Shown: piece by piece, positions 1 through 10,290 of the stretch
Numbering within the stretch: position 1 is the stretch's first letter
How the letters are laid out: each line of letters starts with the position of its first letter
Assembly (NCBI RefSeq): GCF_000208925.1
Contig: NW_001915048.1
Span: 1 to 32,769 of the forward strand
Source: Entamoeba histolytica HM-1:IMSS
Lineage: Eukaryota; Evosea; Mastigamoebida; Endamoebidae
Length of the DNA: 32,769 nucleotides
Reading direction: 5' to 3'
Notes under the pieces: model-generated
Seen by the model: the letters and a program-made list of their open reading frames with translations, nothing else
Databases searched by the model: none
What the model was told of the DNA's origin: nothing
Translations under genes and position numbers: made by a program

Positions 1-1150
1 TAATTGATATTATTTATTTTCTATTATTCTTTATTCACATGTGAATAGTTATTTCTTTATACTTTAATTTTGTTTATTCTTCATTTATTATTTATTTTTT
101 CATTTATGAGAATGTTGATTTCTCTTCATTATTCTTCATTCTTTTCATTAAATTAATTTGATTTCTTTTTAATTTTCATCAATTTAATTATTCTCATTGA
201 ATTATCATTTCTTTATTTCTTATTTATGAATAAATATTTCATTATTATTATATTATTATATTTAATTTCATTTATTATTAATATCATCATTTATATCTTT
301 TTCTTTTCTTATTATTATTTCATATTATATTATTTCATTCGTTATATTATTATTTATTATATTTCTTATTAAATTACTTCATCATATTCAATTATTATTT
401 GATATTTCATTATTTGATTTTGTATTAATGTTTGTGTGTTGTTTCTGATTTTCATTATTCATTTCTCTTTCATTTTCATTTAATAAAATAGAAGAATAAA
501 AATAATGAAAGAAGATAAATAAAATAAGAATAAAATAAGATAAAATCAATGATATTGTTATTATATTATTATGTTATTTTAATTTTGATTTTATATTTAT
601 TCTTTTATTTTTATCTTTTATAATCATCATTCATTTCTTCTTTTTGTCTTTTCCTCTTTTATAAACATCACTTAATTTATTCTATTTCTAATTTATTCTA
701 TTTTCTTTATTCTTGTTGTTATTTTCTTTAGTTCTTCTTTTATCATTTGTCATTTCTTGTTTATTCATGTTTGTTGTATATTTTATTATTATTATTTATT
801 TTATGTTGTGATTCTTATTTATCTTTCTTATTATGTTTTGTTTATTATTGTTTAAATAGAAAATAAGAATGAATAAAGAATAAGAAATAATAACATAATA
901 ACATAAATATGTTGATGTATTTTATCTTTTCTTTATTTGTTTAGTATTATTATTTCTATTATCTTATTCATTTGATTCATAATGAATTATTTCAATGAAA
1001 TAATACAAATAATTTGTTTATTTATTTCATCTTATTTCTCTTTCATTCTTATTTCTTTTCTTATTTATTAAAAACATCATCATTATGTGTGAAAATTTCA
1101 TTAAATGAAATAAAATAAATCAACATTGAATTATGTCCATTTTTAATTCA
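1..1150. other. AT-rich low-complexity intergenic DNA
   Basis: This stretch is dominated by ATT/TTC/TTA microsatellite-like runs with stop codons in all frames. I find no coding segment, RNA gene or promoter that I can defend. It lies 3' of the minus-strand TLDc gene and runs to the window edge. Confidence 0.6.
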
Positions 1151-1182
1151 CCATTTCATTCATTGGCAGATGAATGAAATGG
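1151..1182. repeat. Perfect 13-bp inverted repeat (hairpin)
   Basis: The arms CCATTTCATTCAT (1151-1163) and ATGAATGAAATGG (1170-1182) are exact reverse complements around the 6-nt loop TGGCAG. The hairpin starts about 57 bases beyond the stop codon of the minus-strand TLDc gene. It could fold in that gene's 3' trailer, or be a remnant of a palindromic repeat. Function is not known. Confidence 0.75.
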
Positions 1183-1238
1183 CTGTTCATATTCTTCATT
1201 GATTTGTTTTTATTCTTTTTTAGTTCATTTTCTATTAT

Positions 1239-2420
1239 TCAAGATTGAATCATTTCAATTACTATGATTTGTTTTGGTGTGAAATTATATTTTCCACAAA
1301 GTGCATTTGATATTCCTTTATATTCAAATGAATATTGTTCACAATATGAATATTTTTTATCATTTTCTTTACAAACACAAATATCACCATTTCCAAATCC
1401 AAATAAACAATTAACTGATTGAATACATAACCAAAATGCATATTGTGAATTTTTAATATCAAATTTCTTCATTCCTTTCATTCTTCCATTTGATTCTAAT
1501 GAAAATACAAATGACTTTGAATCATTTATATCATAACCAACTCTATCAATTTTCTCATTAACATATCCTCCAAATCTATTTCCATCTTCATCTTCAATAA
1601 TAATTATTATATATTCTTTCTTCCATATTCGTTGTTTAAATACTGATGTATCTTCTTTCCAATCATCTTTATCTGAATCAAATAGTACATTTCCTACTTT
1701 TCTATTTGTCCATTCTTCTATTTGTCGAATTTCTTCTATTGCTTTTATTTCTCTTATTATTCTTAATCTCTCGTGTTGTTGTATCTTCTTCTCCTGCTCA
1801 GTTGTCTTTCTCTCTTGCTCTTGTTTCTTTCTTTCCTGTTCTTCCTCTTGTCTTTTTCTTTCCTCTTCTTCCTCTTGTTGTCTTTTCTCTTCTTCTTCTT
1901 CTTTTCTTCTTTCTTCTTCTTGTCTCCTCTTCCTTTCTAAATAATCACTGTATTGCTTTTTCCATTCTTCTTTCTTCTTATTAAATTCTGAGGTGATTGT
2001 ATCTGTTTCTTTTGGTTTTCTGAATAGTTTGTCTTTCATTATCATTTCTTCCATATAAATGATTTTATCTATTAATTCATTCCGTGTTTTACTTAATGTT
2101 TCTTCATCATTATTACATTCTTCTATGATTCTTGACATTTTATTCTTCATTATTTCTATTTGGTTGATTGTTTCTTGACTTTTTTCTATCACTAATTTTC
2201 TTCTTCTTTCTGTTTCATCAATCCTATCAAATATTCCTTCTCCTCTTTTAATTGCTTCTGAATATGTTTCATCATCTTTTATTTCAAATACTTCATTTTT
2301 AATACTTCCTAAATAATATTGATAATTCTTAGTAGTATCATCAATTGATTGTTGAATATATTGAAGTGTTTCTACTACTTCTTTAATTAATTGGTTGTTC
2401 TTGTTTATTAACTCTTCCAT
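1239..2420 (-). CDS. Coiled-coil TLDc-domain protein
   Basis: An intact 393-residue ORF. The N-terminal half (about 1-150) is helical and charged, consistent with coiled coil. Residues about 155-225 are a Glu/Arg/Lys/Gln-rich segment (EEERRKEEEEEKRQQEEEEE-type) expected to form a long single helix or coiled coil. The C-terminal part (about 240-393) resembles the TLDc domain as found in Entamoeba proteins: LFDSDKDDW near its start, then IIIIIEDEDGNRFGGYVN, a SKSFVFSLESNGR segment, and a final IIVIEM strand. TLDc domains elsewhere bind V-ATPase or are linked to oxidative-stress resistance; the role of the Entamoeba family is not known to me. The start is supported by a GAAC box and TATA-like box directly upstream. 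Tryptophan is TGG, so the code is standard. A decayed relative lies at 12350-13110 on the other strand. The family call is by recognition of sequence, not by a search. Confidence 0.85.
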   Translation of the reverse strand: MEELINKNNQLIKEVVETLQYIQQSIDDTTKNYQYYLGSIKNEVFEIKDDETYSEAIKRGEGIFDRIDETERRRKLVIEKSQETINQIEIMKNKMSRIIEECNNDEETLSKTRNELIDKIIYMEEMIMKDKLFRKPKETDTITSEFNKKKEEWKKQYSDYLERKRRQEEERRKEEEEEKRQQEEEEERKRQEEEQERKKQEQERKTTEQEKKIQQHERLRIIREIKAIEEIRQIEEWTNRKVGNVLFDSDKDDWKEDTSVFKQRIWKKEYIIIIIEDEDGNRFGGYVNEKIDRVGYDINDSKSFVFSLESNGRMKGMKKFDIKNSQYAFWLCIQSVNCLFGFGNGDICVCKENDKKYSYCEQYSFEYKGISNALCGKYNFTPKQIIVIEMIQS

Positions 2421-2443
2421 TTTAATTTAATTTGATGTTTATA

Positions 2444-2469
2444 AGTTCAAAATATGGATGTTTAAATAG
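2444..2469 (-). promoter_or_regulatory. GAAC box and TATA-like element of the TLDc gene
   Basis: Read on the minus strand, CTATTTAAAC (2460-2469) resembles the Entamoeba TATA-like consensus GTATTTAAA(G/C), and TTTGAACTT (2443-2451) resembles the GAAC element. They lie about 25-50 nt before the ATG, the usual spacing for Entamoeba core promoters. This favours the 2420 start and an expressed gene. Confidence 0.6.
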
Positions 2470-4170
2470 TTAATCCACGTTATTAACATCAAGTCAATCA
2501 TTATTTTTAACACCATTTTACTTTAAACAAACATCATTTATTTTTATTTTACAATAAATATATAATAATATTAATAATATAATAATAATAAAATTATAGT
2601 ATTGTTATTTTCTATAATTAGCTTTTATTTTGTATTTTTTATTTTTTTTTAAAAAACAAAAAATATAGAAAAGAAGAAAATTCAAGTCTGTTTTATTTTT
2701 ATTCTTTCATCGTTTGTGATTTGAATTTTCATGTTTTAACAATATTAATTCTAACAAATAAATTAATAAAGATAATAAATGATAAAGAAAAATAAGATAA
2801 TAAAATAAGAATAAGAAATAAAAGAGAAAAGAAAAGAAATAATTATTATAAATATACATTGAATAAAAGAAATCAAATGAAAATCAAAACAAATAAAACC
2901 ACATTAAATAACATAATAAAAGAAATAATCAATGTTAAAATGTTAAAATAATCATTATTTAAATATTAAAATATCAATAGTGTTAATATTTCTTTTGTTT
3001 ATTGAAGATAAAATAATAAATAATTTAATCATATTTCATTCTTTTATTTTGATTATTTAACAATACTATCATCATTCATTACAATTAATAATCTATGAAT
3101 AAAAATATAATTATTGTCACTAAATAAATAAAAAATAATTGTTTAATGGAAATTAAAAATAATAATAATAAATATATTTCAAAAATATGTAAAATTATTT
3201 ATTCATTTTAATTTAATCATAACATTACAAATTTATTTTTATTTAATGATGTTTGAATTTCAAACTAATAAACAAAAACAAACTGTCATGTTAAATTATC
3301 GATAAATTTATTCATTTATTTTTAAATATTTTCGATTTCCTTTTATTTCAAAAATATATTTTTATGTAAAAATTAAATAAAAACAACAATAATGTTTATG
3401 TAACCTTTGATAAAATATTTTGTTGTTTTTCATTTAAATAAAATATGTCGTGAAGAATATTTAAAAAAATGTAGAATAGTAGTTATTTATTTCAAATGAA
3501 AATGAAATGTTTTTTTAATAATAAATAACTTGAATTCATCAAATTGATAAATAAATAATTGACATGTTTAATTGTTATTTAAAATGACTATCAACTAACA
3601 ACAATCAATGAATATTAAATAAATTAAATTACTTATCTTTTGAAATATAAGTGGTTGAAAATACATTTTGTAAATTCAAAATGAAGAAGAATGTTTTGAA
3701 AGAAAATAATACCGCAAAATCAGAAACTAAATAAATAAAATGAATATAATGAGAAAGTGATAAATGAGATATATTTATTATTATATCTGTGTTACAATAC
3801 ACAACAGAATGAAAAGAATATATATGAATAAATAGTGTTGATTATATTAAAAAATAAAAAGAATTTTAAATAATTAATAATGTTTTGAATTTTAACAATG
3901 TCTTCATAAAATAATAAAACAATGAATAAAATGATATGGAATATTTTCCAATATTAGACATTTAGAGACATGTTTGTATCGTGTTGATTAAATGTTATTA
4001 TTCTATTCATAAAGAAATTCATGAAGAAAAGAAGAAAACAAAAGTAGATAAATAACAACAAAAATTATTGAAATTTTTAATGGAATAATTGGAAAATAAT
4101 AAATTTCCAATGTAATTCAATGAATCAAAATGCTCATATTATTATTATAATACACAAAGATAAAATGGAA
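2470..4170. other. AT-rich intergenic DNA, no gene seen
   Basis: About 1.7 kb of very AT-rich sequence, with no open frame above about 20-30 codons that looks coding on either strand. Short A/T runs and ATAATA tracts are common. Nothing else could be supported. Confidence 0.5.
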
Positions 4171-4179
4171 TTATAATAA

Positions 4180-4690
4180 TGATGACAATGATAAGATTAT
4201 TAACATTAATTAATGTAGAAGAAGTTAAAAAAGAGATATTGATTATCATAGTATTACTAAAGAAAGAGATAAAAAAGATAGAAACATTAAACAAGAAAGG
4301 AATAACCAAATAAATAAAAATAAAGAAATTGCAAAGAAATAAAAGAATGAAATATATAGAAGAAATTAATTAATGTGATTTGGAAATTGAAAGAACTGAA
4401 ATTAAATAAATTCTTCTTCCTAAAAAATCAACAAGAGGAATAACAAGAAAGAAGTGAAAGAAATAAATCGAAAACAAAATTACCAAAATATTTGTGTCTG
4501 TGAAAGAAGATATTGAATTTATTGATTAAGAAGAACTAGAAAATATTTTATCAGCAATATTCATCATAAAGAAGAAATAATTAAAAAGATAATAAATATG
4601 TATAATGATAAAACATCATTAGAAAGATAATGGTTGTATTTCTACTGTGTGTTTGATGAAATAATTAAAAACATTAAATAAATTAAATGA
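4180..4690 (+). pseudogene. Decayed Lys/Glu-rich gene, unrecognised
   Basis: A coding-like segment broken by several TAA/TGA codons. Readable pieces include LLPKKSTRGITRK, then ITKIFVSVKEDIEFID, then EELENILSAIFIIKKK, and near the end WLYFYCVFDEIIKNIK. Amino-acid composition and codon choice (AAA, GAA, ATT, AGA) match Entamoeba coding DNA better than the flanking spacers do. Some stops look like single changes from GAA to TAA. I do not recognise a family. It could be an upstream part of the LINE that follows, but there is a spacer of about 300 bases. Confidence 0.35.
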
Positions 4691-4989
4691 ATTTTTATTT
4701 AAATTTATTTTCAATAATTTAATATAAAATGTGTTAGTTTATAATTTAAATAAACAATAATTTAAATAAAATAAATAATTAATGAAATAATCAATTAACA
4801 TAAGAAATATGAAAGTTAAACAATATTTTATTCAATGAAATACAGATTATTTATCATTATTTTATTTCATTTTGTTTAAATTATATTATTCTCATTATTA
4901 TTCATTTCATTAATTTATTAATAATTAATATTTATTTATTTGAAAGTACAACAAATAATCATTCTTTCTTATTTATTTGTTATTTCAAC

Positions 4990-6234
4990 AACACCAAACA
5001 AAAAAGATGCATTACAGGAGACACCACAAAAAAATATAGAAAAACAAATAACCAAAGAAGAAGAAATTCACATCAACCAAGAAATATAAATGATAGAAGA
5101 ATGAGTGAAAATAGGTATTATCTGTATTGACAGAAATACATGAATAATCACGCTAATCATTACAATAACAATTATTACCATAAATATCACAACATAGATG
5201 ATACAAATCGTTTCACTCATCACTTCAATTATAATCATCGTCATAAACACTTTGATAATAATAACAACTTCAACAGAAATAAACAATATCAATATAAGAA
5301 AAACAAATACCACAATAACACTCAAAGAAGGTATAAACAATATCAAAATAAGAAACAAAACAGAAATCAAAGAAAAGAAATGGTTCAAACACAAAATCAA
5401 GAATATTGGAAAAGACTCTTTGAAGAAGAAATTAAAATACTTACACCACAAGAAGTAGAAGAAATTAAAAATACCAAGATTAAAGAATATACATCATCAA
5501 CAATATGGAGAAGATGGTATTTTCTTGCACGAGAAAAAACCAAAACAATCAGAATGGAAGAAGAGACTATTAGTATGACGATGGAAGAAGACAATAATCA
5601 GTACAACCCAATTGAGATTAAAGACAATAGAATATGCAATAACTATGTAATGAGTATTGAAAATGAAGAAGACGATGATAAAGATTCTACGAGAGTAGAA
5701 GCTAGGCTTGCTGAGGAGAAGAAGAAGCTGGTAGAAGAGGAGAAGAGGTTTACTAAAGGAGAGAAGAAGAGGCTGGTAGAAAAGGAAGAAGAAAACAATG
5801 AAAAGGAAAAAGAGTAGAAGAATTGAAAAAAGTGGAGGAGGATATGAAAGAGAAAGAAGAAATGAAAAGGAAATACAAGTAAAAGAATAAACCATAAATA
5901 AACTAACAAAAGACATTATGGCATTAAAGAAGAAGCATGAGAAGGAGATAAGCACAAAAAACCACGACTGTGACAAAAAATATTCAAATTCCATGCTGAA
6001 TCTGAAAGGAAAATGTTTGAAGTAAATAATTTAACACAATAATTATTATTCCTGAAAGATAAATTATCTAAATTAGAAAATGAAAATACACAGGAAGAAA
6101 AGAAGAAAGGTGAGATAACTTACAATATAACAGACTCATCTGAAACACAGATTGTGAATGACCTCTCCCCCAATGTGGTAGTAGCTGATGAAATATCATC
6201 AAGTGAAGATGATCTTCCAAAAAAAGAAAGTTAA
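4990..6234 (+). pseudogene. LINE ORF1-like basic / coiled-coil protein, decayed
   Basis: Reading frames joined by several frameshifts, plus an early TGA at 5128-5130, give a consistent protein plan. First comes an Arg/Asn/His/Tyr/Gln-rich basic segment (up to about 5400), next a region with EEEIKILTPQEVEEI, then a Glu/Lys coiled coil (about 5690-5880, with LAEEKKKLVEEEKRF and its near-repeat). Further coiled-coil pieces follow (KLTKDIMALKKKHEKEI; LKDKLSKLENENTQEEKKK), ending in an acidic Ser-rich tail that stops at 6234. A basic RNA-binding-like N-terminus plus coiled coil is what ORF1 of Entamoeba LINEs and other LINEs looks like. The position immediately before the RT region supports ORF1 of the same element. 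An independent gene is possible but less likely. The 5690-5800 part is noticeably richer in G than its surroundings. Confidence 0.6.
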
Positions 6235-6331
6235 CGCAGAAATCCATTGAAGAAATGGATATTCAGCATAAGAATATCACCACATTTGAATTAGACAATC
6301 AAAAAAACGGGGGAAGCAAACAGATAGAAAA

Positions 6332-8093
6332 GAAGAAATTTTAACATTTTATAAATGTTTTGCTTTAAAATTATTTGAAAGAAAATTAAGAGGTCAACTT
6401 AAAGAAGAAATAATAGAAAGGTTAATACAAGAATTTGGAATTAAAGTTAATGATATTAATGAATATAAAGAAATAATAAAGAAGACATTTAAAATAAAAA
6501 ATGAAAATAAAAGAGAAATTAATAGAATAATGGAAGAAGAAATAATAAAGCATCAATAGAAAGATAATGAATTAAAAGAAATAATAACTAGAATGAACAA
6601 GAAAGAAGAAATATAAGAAGAAGTAATGAAAATAATTAAAGAAGAAGAAATAAAAGAACAAGAAGAAGTACAATTTATTAATTATTATTACAATAAGAAG
6701 AAAATACATCAAATAATTAATATAATCAATAAAAATGAAATAATAATCAATACATTAGATGATTATTATCATTATATTAAAACTGTAGCTTCCACTATTA
6801 ACATCATTAATAAAAATGAACAAGAAAGAAGTGGAAAGAAAAGTATAGAAAGAATATTACAATCAAAAATATGTAGATTAAGAGATTTACTCCATAATAA
6901 ACAATATATGAAATTAAAAAGAATATTACATATTAAGAAATATGATATATACCACATTAAAATAAAAACAATTGAACAAATAAACTATTATAAATACCTC
7001 CGAAAGATGAAAAGAATAGAAATAGAAGCAAGAAAGAATAATTAGAAAAGAATAAGATTGAAATATAAAATGATGAAATATGGAAAAAGGCAACATCTAA
7101 ATAAATCTAAAGAAGATGAATATCCAGATAATATCTCCACTATTAATTTCTGGAAATGAATCTATGAAACTATCACTAATATAGATTTTATCTAAATATT
7201 AATTGAAAATAGAATTAATGGTAGAATGTCTATAATGACTCCAAATGAATTAGATTGTGCTATTAAATTTATTGCTAACTGGAAGGCACCGGGAGTTGAC
7301 AAAATACAAGGATTTTGGATTAAATATTTAGAACAACCAAAGAAGTATTTATTAAAATTATTTAATGAATGGTTAAATAATCCTAATGAAATACCTCCTC
7401 ACTTTATTCAAGGAAGAACAATATTAATATATAAAAAAGGAGATAAATTAGACCCACAGAATTACAAACCAATAACTTGCCTAAATTGTCTGTTAAAAGT
7501 GTATACATCAATATTAAAAATGAAAATAGAAAGCCAGCTGATGCTAAATCCAATTGAAAAACAACTATCATTAAATCAAATTTGATGTAAGAAATACACA
7601 TATCATCAAAAGAATGATTATTATATAACACTATAATCCAACAATTATTAATAAAGGATAAATGGAAGTGGGTAGAAACATATTATGACGTCTCCAAAGC
7701 ATATGACAGTATTAACCACCAATGGATTAAACAATGTTTAATTTATTTTAATATCCAACTAGCAGTAATTAATAGTATATTATACATATTAAATAATACA
7801 TATCTTAATTTGTATTATAATCAATAAAGTGTAGGTATGATTAATGTAGAAAGAGGAATAATACAAGGTGATAGTTTATCTCCACTTTTATTTGTATTAT
7901 CTATTGATATACTATCTAAACAATTAGATAAACAAATAAGCAAATTAAATATTAAAATGAATTGAGAAGAAAAACAAATCAAGTTAAACCACATATTGTA
8001 TATGGACGATTTAAAGATAATGACTAATAATCTCGATGAAATGGAAATTACACAAATTAACTAAAGAAATATTTAATGCAATAGGATTAAAAA
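6332..8093 (+). pseudogene. LINE ORF2 reverse transcriptase, decayed and 3'-truncated
   Basis: The N-terminal part is Lys/Ile-rich, beginning about EILTFYKCFALKLFERKL (6332 on) and including an open piece at 6626-7045. RT motifs follow in order: NWKAPGVDKIQGFWIKYL (about 7279), KKGDKLDPQNYKPITCL (about 7435), YYDVSKAYDSINHQWI (motif A, about 7680), GIIQGDSLSPLLFVLSIDI (motif B, about 7855) and YMDDLKI (motif C, YMDD at 7999-8010). These match the R2/R4-like RT of Entamoeba LINEs. Lesions include TGA in FWK-stop (about 7157), TGA at 7583-7585, a 1-nt deletion near 7607 relative to the second copy, and TAA in YYNQ-stop (about 7827). The frame runs into element A and ends within it. It cannot encode an active enzyme. 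Confidence 0.88.
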
Positions 8094-8327
8094 GGCAACG
8101 AAAAAAAAGCAAATAATTGAAAAAGAAGAGAATGAATGATATAAAAGAATAAAAAGAAAGTAAGAAGTTTGATATGATGAAGAAAGAATAAAAGTAGAAA
8201 GGAGAGAATATAAAAAGAAAGAAGATAAAGTGTAATAAAACAAAAGAGATGATAAAAGAAGAAAAGAATGAAAAAAATAAAGGATGAAAATTTTATTGAA
8301 ACAAATAAAAAAAGTGCAAAAATTAAT

Positions 8328-8379
8328 GATGCAAAATTTAATGATGCAAAATATTTAGCAACATTTTTATGGATGCAAA
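8328..8379 (+). repeat. Subterminal GATGCAAA direct repeats in element A
   Basis: GATGCAAA occurs at 8328, 8343 and 8372 within 52 bases, the first two inside the repeated unit AATGATGCAAAATTTA. The same cluster is kept in copies C (around 18340-18440, reverse orientation) and D (around 21690-21790). Such subterminal repeats are often transposase-binding sites in DNA transposons; that role is inference here. Confidence 0.6.
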
Positions 8380-9967
8380 ATATTTTGAAATAAAAATAAA
8401 TCATCATTTGATATTATTATATTTGATAATAAATTATATTATATATTAAATACATCATATTTCTTTATTATTTATCTTTCTTTTTATTATTTCATATATT
8501 AAATTATTATTCATTCATTTATTATTCATATTTCATTTATTAAATAAAATGAAAATGAAAATGTAAAATATCAATCAATTAAATATTCATGAATAATAAT
8601 TTATTAATATTTAATAATTAAAATAATAAATAATAATGTAACAATAATGATATATTCAATATATTCTTTATTTGATTTGTTCAATATTAGATTATTCTAT
8701 TTCATTATCATTTCATTGTCTTCATTATTTTATTTCATTTATTATTTCATATTCATTTATTATTTTTTAAAATCAAATAAACAATAATATTGATATTCAT
8801 TCATCATATTCATTTAATATAATAAATATACACAACATTTCAGAATAAAGAATGAATAATTAAGAATGAAAATATTGATTTATTCTATAATTTATTCAAC
8901 ATAAAATCAATAAAACATATATTTAGATAATACACAAATGAAATAATAAAGAAATATACAATACTCAAGAATTAATAAAAAAGAAATAAAAAGAATAAAT
9001 GAATATAAAATTGATAAATAATAGAAGAAAGAAATAGAAAAACAACGAAAAACAAATAATATAAAAAGAATAAAAATATATAAAAGAATAAAAATAAAGT
9101 AGAAGAAGAATATAAAAAGTAATAAATCAAAAAGATGTAATAAAAGAAGAAAAGAAGAAATAAAAAGTGTATTTTTTAATGTAAAAATTAGAAATATTCA
9201 ATAAAAGTGTCTAATTTAATGATGTAAAATAATTAATATTGTTTTATTAATGAAAAATATTTTATTCTTTTTATGTTTATTATTTATATGTATAATTTAA
9301 ACATGATGTTTATTATATAATCAATCATATGTGTTATGTTATTATAGCATATAATAAGTGATAAAATATAAATGAAAATGATATGAATATATGATATAGA
9401 ATATAAAACAAAAGAATAATAAGAATAAATGATAAATAAAAGGAGAAATGATAATCAATAATATTAATATAAAATCAAAGTATAAAAGATAAAAATAATA
9501 TTAATATAAAACAAAAGAGAATAAATATAAATTGAAAATAGATATAAATGATAATAATATAAAAATGATAAGAATATAAAAATGATAAAGATGAATAAAC
9601 AAATAATAAAATACATTTAAATATAAAAGAATAACAATAAGAAAATCCAAATAATATAAACATAAAAATAATCAAATAAGAATAATATAATAATATATAG
9701 ATAATAAGAATAACACAATGATATAAATAATATAAACAGAGAAATAAATATAAAAATACGATAGATAAATAACATATAAATAAAAGAATAAAAAGAATAC
9801 AAATAAATATGAATAATCAAATCATCTATTTCATTAATATTTCATATAAAATGAATACAATTGAAAATAAAATATAAACATAAATATTTACATATTCTGT
9901 ATTTATCATACTTTTTATTTTTTATTTTTATTTTAGGAGCAAAATATAATAAATGGAAAATTCTATG

Positions 9968-9987
9968 GATGCAAATTATTTTGCATC
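9968..9987. repeat. Subterminal palindrome of element A
   Basis: The arms GATGCAAA and TTTGCATC flank a TTAT loop. The same palindrome, with small loop changes, is near the GGGTACG end of every copy: about 14260 (B), 16765 (C), 20100 (D) and 32668 (E). It is one of the best-conserved parts of the family. Confidence 0.7.
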
Positions 9988-10254
9988 TTTTTTTCTTTTT
10001 TGTAAATTATTTAGATGCATTTTTTCTTTGCTAATTTTCGTACCCGATTTTACTCATTACCATTTTTTGTTCAACACATAATGAAAGGAAATAGAAATAG
10101 AAAAACAATCAAAATAATTACACGATTTTATCATTTCATCAACAAATGAAGAAGATAAATCCAATAATAACAACACAAAAATAAAAGATGAAATGAAAAA
10201 ACAATAAGACAAAAATCAAATATGAAATGAAAAAACAAGAAATGAAGAAGTAGT

Positions 10255-10290
10255 TATATTTAAGAACAAAACTAAAATCTAATACATTCA
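10255..10290 (+). promoter_or_regulatory. Core promoter of mucin-like gene
   Basis: TATATTTAAG (10255-10264) resembles the Entamoeba TATA-like box, overlapped by GAAC (10264-10267). ACATTCA directly before the ATG resembles the AAAAATTCA initiator. Spacing of 27-36 nt to the ATG is typical and supports the start at 10291. Confidence 0.5.

Larger units (their letters stand above)
4990..8093 (+). mobile_element. Decayed LINE retrotransposon, copy 1 (3'-truncated)
   Basis: A non-LTR retrotransposon remnant of EhLINE type: an ORF1-like region (4990-6234) followed within about 100 bases by a reverse-transcriptase ORF2 region (6332-8093). Both carry many stops and frameshifts. The copy ends 83 bases after the YMDD motif, exactly where repeat element A begins (GGCAACG at 8094). 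The rest of ORF2 (thumb, CCHC finger, endonuclease) is absent here, and it does not resume after element A. The 5' limit is approximate. About 650 bp (7440-8093) overlaps in content with the second LINE fragment at 29690-31735 and is very similar to it, so both belong to one family. Confidence 0.85.
8094..10045 (+). mobile_element. AT-rich TIR-like element, copy A (long form, about 1.95 kb)
   Basis: It begins GGCAACGAAAAAAAAGCAAA and ends TTTGCTAATTTTCGTACCC. The two ends are imperfect inverted repeats: GGGTACGAAAATTAGCAAA against GGCAACGAAAAAAAGCAAA (7-A form of copies C and D), 15 of 19 positions equal. Near the GGCAACG end are three GATGCAAA motifs (8328, 8343, 8372). Near the other end is a palindrome GATGCAAA-TTAT-TTTGCATC (9968-9987). 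The body holds only Phe/Tyr/Leu- or Lys/Asn-type low-complexity frames and no transposase, so the copy is non-autonomous. The left end abuts the truncated LINE RT; the right end is 245 bp before the mucin-like gene. No flanking direct repeat is visible. It may be an Entamoeba ERE-type repeat; I cannot confirm the name. Confidence 0.8.

Noticed and set aside
5497..5994. Minus-strand frames of 165 and 88 codons rich in Phe, Ser and Leu.
   Set aside because: They are the antisense of the Lys/Glu coiled-coil part of LINE ORF1.
6332..8093. In-frame TGA codons at places where Trp would fit suggested a TGA=Trp code (LINEs, 26423 gene, repeat-protein gene).
   Set aside because: Intact genes here use TGG for Trp (TLDc, secreted protein, 27893 gene), and other stops (TAA, TAG, and TGA replacing Gly or Arg) and frameshifts occur in the same remnants. 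Ordinary decay under the standard code explains it.
9475..9820. Open frames of 60-110 codons rich in Phe, Tyr, Leu and Ile inside the elements (also 14405-14754, 17037-17374, 20308-20800, 32170-32469).
   Set aside because: They are translations of low-complexity TTTAT/TTATT DNA, occur in the same element segment in every copy with shifting frames, and lack start context or a domain pattern.
8094..10045. Considered known DNA transposon types (piggyBac with TTAA, hAT with 8-bp TSD, Mutator, mariner).
   Set aside because: No TTAA pair, TA pair or 8-9-bp duplication at any of the four complete copies, and no transposase ORF. Superfamily left open.
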